Shown in pieces: positions 56,207-64,000 of a stretch of DNA of 64,000 bases. Source of the stretch: Peromyscus leucopus. Lineage: Eukaryota > Chordata > Mammalia > Rodentia > Cricetidae. The stretch covers positions 4,252,001 through 4,316,000 of the forward strand of contig NC_051069.1 in assembly GCF_004664715.2 (NCBI RefSeq). Reading direction: 5' to 3'. Position numbers and translations under genes: made by a program. Within the stretch, counting starts at the first letter, position 1, and every line of letters starts with the position of its first letter. The notes beneath the pieces are model-generated. The model ran no database searches. It was not told where the DNA came from and saw only the letters and a program-made list of their open reading frames with translations.

Positions 56207-57014
56207 GAGTTGATTCTTAAAGTGTTCAGAATGACATTTCTGCACATATTTCATTGTCCAAAGCAAACCCGGTGGCCTATCCTGAGTTAAAAAGGGGAGG
56301 ACAGAGTTTGTTCCCAGGAATGGCCATTAACCCTATGCCTACTTCAAACTCCTGGGATAAGGAAGACTGTGACCTTCTCTACCACAGTGACCGTGTGATA
56401 ACAAGGGCCATGAAGTGGGATGGCTTTAGGCAGGCAATTGTAAGCTTCCCCTTAGCCATGGGAGCCCAGGCTATTTGTGGCTCTCTCTGTGTTTGGGGAG
56501 ACAAATATCTGGTGGTGTATTCACACAGGGTGTGAGAATGTGGAGCAGAAAGAGAGGGTACGTTCCTTGGAGTAGATTGCCAACTTCTCACTTCACCTTC
56601 CCTGAGGACGCCAGAAGGTTTAAAGCTTGATAGCAATGAGCCACATTAAAAAGGCCAATGATAGACAACAGTAATAGTCATTCTGTCAGTGTGTATAGTC
56701 CAATATAATTAAATTGTTACCATTTCTACACCAAATAAACATAAAATTATTCATATGATTTTATATCCTTGTGTGAGACTAAATCACTTGAGTATGATTT
56801 TACTTTTTGAGTATATCATTACTTGGTGTAGCCATCATATAACTCTGGCATCTGATAGATATGAATTTGTGGTCTCAAGGACAGATGTAAGGAGGGTCTT
56901 TGGTGGCTGCTACTAGGAGCAGATAGGTAGAAGAAACAATAATAACCAAGAAAGTCTCATATATGCCACTGTGGTGGCTGGGATATGTTAGGTGATTAAC
57001 CTTGGAGACTGAGT
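56207..57014. other. Unassigned sequence
   Basis: A frame of about 93 codons at 56254-56535 is open but unrecognised. No repeat seen. Confidence 0.4.
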
Positions 57015-57200
57015 CTAGACAAACCCAGCTGTACCTCCTACCAGCATGTGGGCTTGGGTAAGACACTTTATTTTTCACAAGTTTTCCTCTCAGTAGAAAG
57101 AGGAGAGTTTTGCCTCCCTTGAATGGTGTATTTAAGCATTACTGAGAATGTATATATGTCACCTGGCATACGATAGATTCATAATAAATAAGTACTTACA
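57015..57200 (+). mobile_element. MIR SINE
   Basis: Sequence gcttgggtaagacactttat, ttttcctctcagtagaaaga and the end tcacctggcatacgatagat, tcataataaataagta. Confidence 0.7.
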
Positions 57201-57244
57201 AGGATAAAATTATGTTATTATTTTATAAAGGAAAAAGGATATAG

Positions 57245-57600
57245 GACAGCATGGGAGATTGCCCAGTGGTAAAAGTGCTTGCCACACAATCATGAGGGCT
57301 GGAGTTCGGATCCTCTGAACTCACTCAAATGCCAGTGACATGATAGTTCACCTGTAGTTCTAGCATCAGGTGAAGACAGAGGATCCCCAGGACAAGCTGG
57401 CTGCTGAGACTAGCAATATTGTGAGCTCTGGGTTTAATTGAGAGACCCTGCATCAGTGAATAAGGTGAAAGAGTATCAGAGGATAATTCTGAACATCAGC
57501 CTGGAGCCTCCTCATGCACAAGCACACAAGTGCACATAGACCACCATGCCTGTGTACCTCCCACACACAAACATTCATATATATGCACATGTACACCATG
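57245..57600 (+). mobile_element. B4-type SINE
   Basis: Sequence gggagattgcccagtggtaa, aagtgcttgccacacaatca, gagttcggatcctctgaact, ttgagagaccctgcatcagt, ggagcctcctcatgcacaag and a CA-rich tail. Confidence 0.86.
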
Positions 57601-58172
57601 CACACATGAAAAAGAGGGATACAGGAGACAAGGAGAATTATGACAGGGAGTAAAAGTGCTAGTGGCGATGGCTGAGAAGGTGAAAGTTAGTGACCAGGGA
57701 GTGGGTACCAATTACTCAGGGAGCAGACCTCGGTCCACCTTGCTTTCCATTGCTGTTTGCCCCATAAGTTTGTCTAAGTGAGCGTCTTGCTAGAGCCAAT
57801 CAACTCAACCCCTGAACTCATACTCTCCCCTTTAGTAATTCAGACAGAAAGGGGTTGCACTTTCTATTCCAAAGGGTTTGGGGAAATAGGTCTCCAATGA
57901 CAACTAAGTTTTGTGGATTCAAGGTGGATGCAACAGATCAGACTGGCACTTCTAGCAGCTTACCATGGAGTGCCATCTTGAGATGAATGGCCAGTTTGTT
58001 CCTGACTAAATCTGATAGACTGCCATCATTGAAACTGAGGAGATTCTACCCAAGACTGAATTTTCAGCTGCATTCTCAGAGATCTAGCACATAACCCAAG
58101 ACACTTCTCAAGACAGGGAAAGTCATTTCAGCTGGAAGACAAAGAAAGCTGGGCTTTAAAACACACCCAGAA
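57601..58172. other. Unassigned sequence
   Basis: No feature recognised. Confidence 0.35.
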
Positions 58173-58357
58173 AGGCTGGGCATGTAGCTCAGTTATAGAG
58201 TGCTTCTCTACCCTTGCACAAAGCCCTAGGTTCAGTTCCCAATACCACATAAAACCAGGTGTGGTGGCCCATTCCCGTAATCCCAGTATTTGGGAGATGT
58301 AGGCAGGAGAACCAGAAATTCAAGCTTGGTTACACAGCAGATACAAGGCCAGCATGG

Positions 58358-58400
<43 letters not shown>
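58173..58400 (+). mobile_element. B4 SINE (ID head + B1 body) with (CA)n
   Basis: The ID head ggctgggcatgtagctcagt, aaagccctaggttcagttcc, then the B1-like attcccgtaatcccagtatt and gttacacagcagatacaagg, ending in (CA)n at 58361-58400. Confidence 0.88.
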
Positions 58401-58405
<5 letters not shown>

Positions 58406-59806
58406 AGTGTGTGTGCATCTTAGGAGTAAGTGCTCCTAACTCTACTGTTATCAGCACCATCCCTGGGTTAAAAAAAATAAAGCAATTCCCAACAATATGG
58501 ATTCTAGTTGGAGAAAGCTTGCAACACACTCCTTTTTCAGGACAATGAATGCTTCAAAGTTGATCTGTGATCCCATGACAAATCAGAGAATGAACCATGT
58601 CCTCTGGCTAGCCAAAAGGCCCTGTTTTCTTAGCAACTGGCTTTATTGGCCTCAAAGGGAAGAGGAAACCTTTGGCGTTTCCAATGGCCAATTTCCCAGA
58701 ACTTCCCTTTTCTGCTGAGACCAGCAAAGCCCAGTTGGCTTACATTGGGTACCTGGGGTGATCTCATGGCACCTGGAAAGACAGAAGAAAATATAGCCTA
58801 AATGGTTCATTGTAAAAATTATTTGTAACTTCAATTTTCTATATATCCATAGCAACTTTTACACTGAGGGGAAATATATATATATTTTTCCTCACAGTAA
58901 ACACTGTGGGTAACGCTCTTAGAATGAGATAGGACTATGCACAGTTGAGACAAATCACACAGACACTGGTTTCACTCTATTTGATCTTGTTATTTTACAT
59001 GAATAAGAAAACAAATGAATCTTTTATGAACTTCACTTTCATCATGAATAATGTTATATTTGACATTTAAACATACTCTTAATTATTTACTGCATTTTTT
59101 GTTAATTTCTGGGCGCTTAAAATAGGGATTTTTTAAAAGAATAATTTGGAAACAGGTCAGTTTTGCATAAACATACCTTTCAGCACTTCTATGCAGTCTA
59201 TTCATTTCAAGGACATTCTCCATATAGGGTCCAAATTCTGCATTTCTTTTGTGCTGCAGTTTAATGAAACCCCAGCATTTTTCTTGCTCCAAAAATGCCA
59301 AATGTAGTTAAGAATGCCTTGATAATATGCTGTTGCTAAAAACTATTTATATTCATAGATTCCTGACAGGTTTCTGCTTTGTAACATGGTATCTCTCATT
59401 GTAAGGCTTTGGCCAACATATGAGTTTGTGTGTATATGTATATATGTGTATATATATGCATATATATCTATATATAATAAGTAAATATGTATAGTGTGCT
59501 AATTTACATAATTAACAGATATGTTATAAAAATTTTACTGTACTTGGTTTTCCAACTACTACTAAGCATCTCATATCCTGAGGAATACAAATACATAAAG
59601 CACTCATTATCAGGGTAGAATTCTATACATCTATAAATCATTTTTAAATGGTTATGAATATTTTAGAGGCTAGGAATAATGTATAGGGAAGCAACATGCC
59701 CTAAATTTCAAACACTGTCAGCTTCACATTTTACTGCTTCCACTTGAAATGTCTTACTACCATCTAGGATAAGATTAAAAGACAATACTCGTGGCTTCTG
59801 TGAAGT
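58401..59806. other. Unassigned AT-rich sequence
   Basis: A TA/TG-rich patch lies at about 59427-59480. The rest, especially 59040-59400, is unique AT-rich DNA without recognised repeats. Confidence 0.4.
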
Positions 59807-59820
59807 TGTGTGTGTGTGTA

Positions 59821-59865
<45 letters not shown>
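59807..59865. repeat. (GT)n microsatellite
   Basis: GT array interrupted once by tatt. Confidence 0.97.
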
Positions 59866-59867
<2 letters not shown>

Positions 59868-59989
59868 GCACATACATGCGCATGTGTTGTTATAAGTGAA
59901 GAAATCCATAGAAAGGGTTGACACCATTTCAGTGAAAGAGTTTAATACATTCTAGATTATGTGTGAGCATGTAGTAACATTTGAACCCT

Positions 59990-60284
59990 GGGGGTGTGAG
60001 TGTGCACACGTATGTACATGTATAAAAATCGGAAATCAACATCAAGTATCTTCCCCAATCACTCTCCACTCTGATTCCTGAGACAGAGGCTCTCACTGAA
60101 GCTGAATTTCAAAGATTTGGCTAGACCAGTTTGTGGGCAAAGTTCAGGATCCTGCTGTTTCTTCCTTCGCAGCACTGGCATCATGGAAGTTGGCAACCAC
60201 ATTCGAGTGCTGGAGATTTGAACTCAAGTCCTTATACTCACACAGCAAGCAGTTTACCAACAGAGCCATCTTTTCCCAGCCCTG
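59990..60284 (-). mobile_element. B4-type SINE
   Basis: Reverse: GT-rich tail, gaaatcaacatcaagtatct, cctgagacagaggctctcac, gctggagatttgaactcaag and tttaccaacagagccatctt. Confidence 0.85.
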
Positions 60285-60327
60285 CAAACATGTGTTATTT
60301 TTGCATCATTAAAGACTGCTCCAGAGG

Positions 60328-60530
60328 TCCTGAGCCATCACAAGCACGCACTAGCCACTCTTCCATAGGTCCTGGGTTTGGTTCCTAGCACCCATACTGT
60401 GGTTTACAACCTTCTGTAACTCCAGCTACAAGGGAGCTGATATCCTTTTCTGATCTCTGGAGGTACTGTATACACAGACATACAAGCAAGTGCAAACACA
60501 TACAAATTGAATGAATTAATGAATTATAAC
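60328..60530 (+). mobile_element. B2/B3-type SINE with 13-bp TSD
   Basis: Body ggtttggttcctagcaccca, cttctgtaactccagctaca, gatatccttttctgatctct, and an aatgaattaatgaatt tail. actgctccagagg at 60315-60327 recurs at 60531-60543. The head is decayed. Confidence 0.88.
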
Positions 60531-60543
60531 ACTGCTCCAGAGG

Positions 60544-60984
60544 GGCTGAGCGTGGATGTCACAGAAGTCAACATGAGTCAAGATGTGCCTACAGTAATGA
60601 ACAGGCTGCAATGGAAGAGGACAGGCCGACATTCCTGCTGCTACCATGTCCCCTGAGTAACTGTGTAACTTTATCAGTGGGTGGGCTATTGGTGGAATTG
60701 TTCCCTGCTGGCCAGATAATAAGTGGGCAATTCTCTGGATAAACATAGCTAAACACTATTTACACGTCATTTGGGAGCACAGGCTCACTTTGCAAAGGAA
60801 GTAGAAAGAGTGACTTGTGCTCTTCTCTAGAATGTTCTTGGTCTTCCCAGACCACCTTCAAGGTAGGAGAGCTATTTGCAGGTCATGAGGACCATATATC
60901 ACTATCAAAATGGGGTTGAGCCAAAAGGGCGCCTGCTGTGTTGATTTTCAAAAGCGACCTATTTTTGCCTCTTTTGTTGATTAT
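60544..60984. other. Unassigned sequence
   Basis: No feature recognised. Confidence 0.35.
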
Positions 60985-61060
60985 AATAGTGCATTTAGAG
61001 AGGATGCATCTATTTTACAGAGGGAGACACTGAGGCTCCAGGGCTTGCAGCTGATTTAAG
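60985..61060 (+). mobile_element. MIR SINE fragment
   Basis: tattttacagagggagacac, tgaggctccagggcttgcag matches the MIR core. Confidence 0.7.
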
Positions 61061-62211
61061 AGTTTTCAGTTTTACCAGCATCCTCAGCTAAGTCTTCCAT
61101 CCCTTTACCACAATGGAGGAAACAAAGGAAGTATAAGAGATGGTGGCTATGACCGGCGAAGCCCTGGGCCCTGGAGCTGAAGGGACTGAACAGATTTGTC
61201 ACCTTCAGAGTCTCCCTTGACCTGTGACCCCCTGGTTACCGGAAGGAAAGAAATTCCAGCTACTGCTGAAGTAGGAAATGCAATGTCTGGTACAAGTCTT
61301 TGGCAAATGGATTACAGGAAACGCGATGGCCTCCGATGTCATCTCAGTGGCATTTGGGGACAGTCTGGAGTTGAGGAGTGGACCTCTGACGATTACATGT
61401 GTATCAGAGGTCAGAGGTTTATTTGTTCTTGTGGAGATTCCAAATATTCTTGAATGCAGCCCAGAGAATGAATTAAGAGGGAACCGGGCCGCCACAGGTA
61501 CTTGGAGACGTGAGGAGATTTGATAAGGGCTCTGTTGAGATGAAAAGCCTTCAAACTCCATTAGCTGTATCCTTGGGAAAAAATACGTGTGCAAGCAGAG
61601 ACATTCTAAAACGGGTGTCAATGGTACCATCCATTCCAAAGACATTTCACTTGAATGAAATTAATAAAGCCTCAGACAGATAAGACTGAGTCCTGGGGAC
61701 TACCTGAATTCTGAAACTCAGTCTCTGCTTCTCCATGTTAGGACATCTTCCTCAGAGAAATCAAACATTTCTAAAAGTGTTTATATGCCCCTAGAAAGGG
61801 ACCAGCCCAAAGGACTACTTGTCTATGGCAAACCTCAAGGTCACCAGTCTAAGAACTATATTTTTCTGAACCAAATATTTTTTGGGGACAATATATATGT
61901 ACACACACACACACACACACACGTATCCAGATACAAGAGACTGTTCAGAATATGCACTGTTTTCTTTCTGTATAGCAAGAAGATATTTATTTAATCATAG
62001 AAACTCAGAGCTCAGGGAGCTTTAGAATAAGTCTTCACTGAGGCTGAAATCTTGCTTCGTCTTGTTTTGCATTTTGGTTCGTTCAAACAAATCCCATTCT
62101 TCTAGAAACTGATTCTCAAACTGACAGCCCACTGTAATCAGCTAGAATTAAAAATATCACTTACAGGAACTCAATTTAATTGGCTGGAGAACCACCTATC
62201 TAGGAGATTTT

Positions 62212-62255
<44 letters not shown>

Positions 62256-62391
62256 CCTTGAATTTAATAAAAGTTTATCTTAAAGCAAGGCTCATGCAAC
62301 TACTCACACAATGTTGGACAAAAGAGGTTTGTTCCATGCTAAAAATGATTTTAGGGAAAGAAAAGCACTCTAAGAACTGGAAGCACACTGA
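61061..62391. other. Unassigned sequence with two CA arrays
   Basis: (CA)n at 61900-61922 and 62214-62253. At 61205-61645 a 146-codon minus frame overlaps + frames; the region has several CpGs but no recognised protein. gattctcaaactgacagccc at about 62111 may be a MER5-like scrap. Confidence 0.4.
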
Positions 62392-62735
62392 GGACTGGGG
62401 GAGGCTTCAGCTGGGAAAAAGCATTTGCCTCACATGGCCCTGAGTGTGTATCCCAAGGATCTATAGAGAAAGCCTGGTGCAGTGGCACACATCTGTAATC
62501 CTAGCAATTTGGAGGCAGGAGGCAGAGACAAAGGATATTTGAAAGTTCTGCCCAGCAGACCTGACCTACACAGTCAAGTTTCAGGCCAATGAGAGAATCC
62601 CATCTTAAACAAAATGGTAGAAGGCCACTGAGGACCAGCACTCAAGGTTTTCCTCATATCCCCACACACATTCTGAGCAGGTGTGTGCCCACACAGACAA
62701 GTGTGCCTACAGGTGTGCACACACAAATTGCATGC
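62392..62735 (+). mobile_element. B4-type SINE
   Basis: Sequence cctggtgcagtggcacacat, ctgtaatcctagcaatttgg, caggccaatgagagaatccc and a CA-rich tail around 62660-62725. Confidence 0.82.
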
Positions 62736-62866
62736 AAAACAAGACAAAGGAAGATTTCTGCTCAGGGATTGATCAGAATATTTGCATATTGGGATCATCC
62801 AATGAGAACTGTTGACTGGGGACATTGGGGACATGAAGGACATCCTAGGATAGGACATGAACAACA

Positions 62867-62948
<82 letters not shown>
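62867..62948. repeat. (GT)n(GA)n compound microsatellite
   Basis: About 11 GT then about 30 GA units. Reading frames across it (Arg-Glu or Ser-Leu repeats) are artefacts. Confidence 0.98.
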
Positions 62949-62951
<3 letters not shown>

Positions 62952-64000
62952 GGTGGACTCTGCTCTGGCTGACCAACAAAAAAAGAACGACAGCCCATGT
63001 GGCCTTTTTTGCCAGTTTTTTAGACCAGGCTGGCCGGCCAGAGGTCCTCCATCAAAGAGGCTCCGCTTTCCCATCAGGGCATTGCCTGGAATAAGTAGGC
63101 AGCAGAATCTCTGCGTCATTCCTCCTTATACACAAAGATGCATGCTCATCCCAAGGCCAGCTCTGATCATGTTAGCTGACAGGGAACTTGAATCTGGTTT
63201 AATACAAGATTATATTTCAAAGAAACCAGAGAGAAATGAGGATAAGGCCACATCTATTTGGCTTTCTGGATGCAGATGGGGAGGACAAATGACATGTGAC
63301 CCATGGTATCTTTCCCCAACCCACCACCCGTCAACCTCATCCAGAGTCTCGATATTTCATTTGTGAAGTCGTGGGTTCTGGGAGCCATACCTGCTATGAT
63401 TCTCAGGCACCTGGGGTACTAGGGTAAGCCCCCATCCCCCAGAGTCTAGTGGCTGCTTTCAGGATATACCTCCCCTTCCCACAGGGAGCTGGAAGTACAG
63501 GGTAGTGAAGGACAACGTTGCTCGTGGGGAATTATTATGTATTTCATACACATGGTGGAGATTTTTTTTTTTAAATCTGAGGACAATTGATTTAAACCAA
63601 GAGTGATTAACATTTTGGCACAAATTAGCTGATCAGATGCTAGCAAAAGCCCTAAGGACAAGGACATGGGAGAGGAGAGATGTGTTGGCGAAGTGGGACA
63701 TTGAAATCCAAGGCTTGGGGAAGGGGGACCAGGGGAGACATTGCCCCGGGGCTCTTTGGCCAAGAGGGAGGACAGCAGCGGAGCGGGAGTTTTCAAAGGG
63801 CAGGAGCGAAGACAGGACCCAAAGGAACGGCTGAAGGACACCCGGCATGCTTCCCCCATCTGAACCCGAGAGGAAGAGAGGAAGCCAGCCTTGTTTCTTC
63901 TTCCCCACCCCCTCCGCAAACTAAACCTGTTTTCTCTCTTTACTACACAAATAGAAGTAGCTAGCAAATGCTTGCTGGTCCCAGGCATCGCTCCAATCAT
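62949..64000. other. Unassigned right edge with raised CpG content
   Basis: No repeat recognised. From about 63640 the + strand is purine-rich with around ten CpGs in 320 bases (ggcgaag, gcagcggagcggg, aaggaacggc). A 184-codon minus frame runs off the window edge (63446-64000) but shows no recognisable domain. Confidence 0.4.

Noticed and set aside
61205..61645. 146-codon minus frame in unique DNA
   Set aside because: Overlapping frames on the other strand are equally open, and the peptide shows no signal peptide, domain or motif.
62574..63366. Overlapping frames of 127-181 codons on both strands
   Set aside because: They exist because the (GT)n(GA)n array has no stops in these frames; the flanks are SINE sequence and unrecognised DNA.
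63446..64000. Minus-strand frame open at the window edge
   Set aside because: No domain, no similarity and no upstream context visible; kept only as an edge observation.

Overview
The window looks like non-coding DNA from a muroid rodent. It is dense in rodent-specific SINEs (B1, the tRNA-derived B2/B3 group, B4-type composites, one ID head), MT/ORR1-type MaLR LTRs, rodent-type LINE-1 3' ends, long (CA)n, (GA)n and (TTCC)n microsatellites, and older mammalian fossils (MIR, L2, hAT elements). One LTR family present five times resembles dispersed repeats I associate with cricetid rodents (voles, hamsters, deer mice); that placement is inference and would need a repeat-library search. All family names come from recalled consensus patterns, not from a database search.

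I find no gene or exon of a host protein that I can support. The longest ATG-initiated reading frames are about 140-185 codons. Most run through SINEs or microsatellites, and none shows a protein family I recognise. I also see no functional rRNA, tRNA or small-RNA gene; the tRNA-like stretches are heads of SINEs. The window is therefore either intergenic or inside a long intron.

Layout. 1-9 kb: SINE-rich, with one LTR nested in a B3 at 6.4-7.1 kb and an odd CpG-rich, poly(A)-tailed insert at 8.8 kb. 9-16 kb: mostly unique sequence with MIRs, SINEs, an intact-ended hAT element (12.9 kb) and a MaLR LTR nested in a B4 (13.3 kb). 16.6-24.3 kb: LINE-rich, with L1 remnants, a complete solo LTR in an L1 (17.0 kb), a second MaLR LTR, a 240-base pyrimidine tract (21.8 kb) and an unusual 43-bp minisatellite (22.9-23.3 kb). 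24-37 kb: sparse repeats and long unique stretches. 37-45 kb: nested insertions, including a SINE split by about 2 kb of unclassified DNA that itself holds a solo LTR. 45-64 kb: scattered B3/B4 SINEs and microsatellites separated by unique blocks, of which 52.2-54.0 kb is the longest near-repeat-free one. CpG density rises slightly at the right edge.

The most interesting structure is the five-member LTR family (6507-6996, 17027-17550, 31130-31615, 37582-38002, 43836-44389). Each copy has TG...CA-type ends, B1-like internal modules and a flanking direct repeat of about 6 bp. Also notable are the 22.9 kb minisatellite and the 8.8 kb CpG-rich insert.
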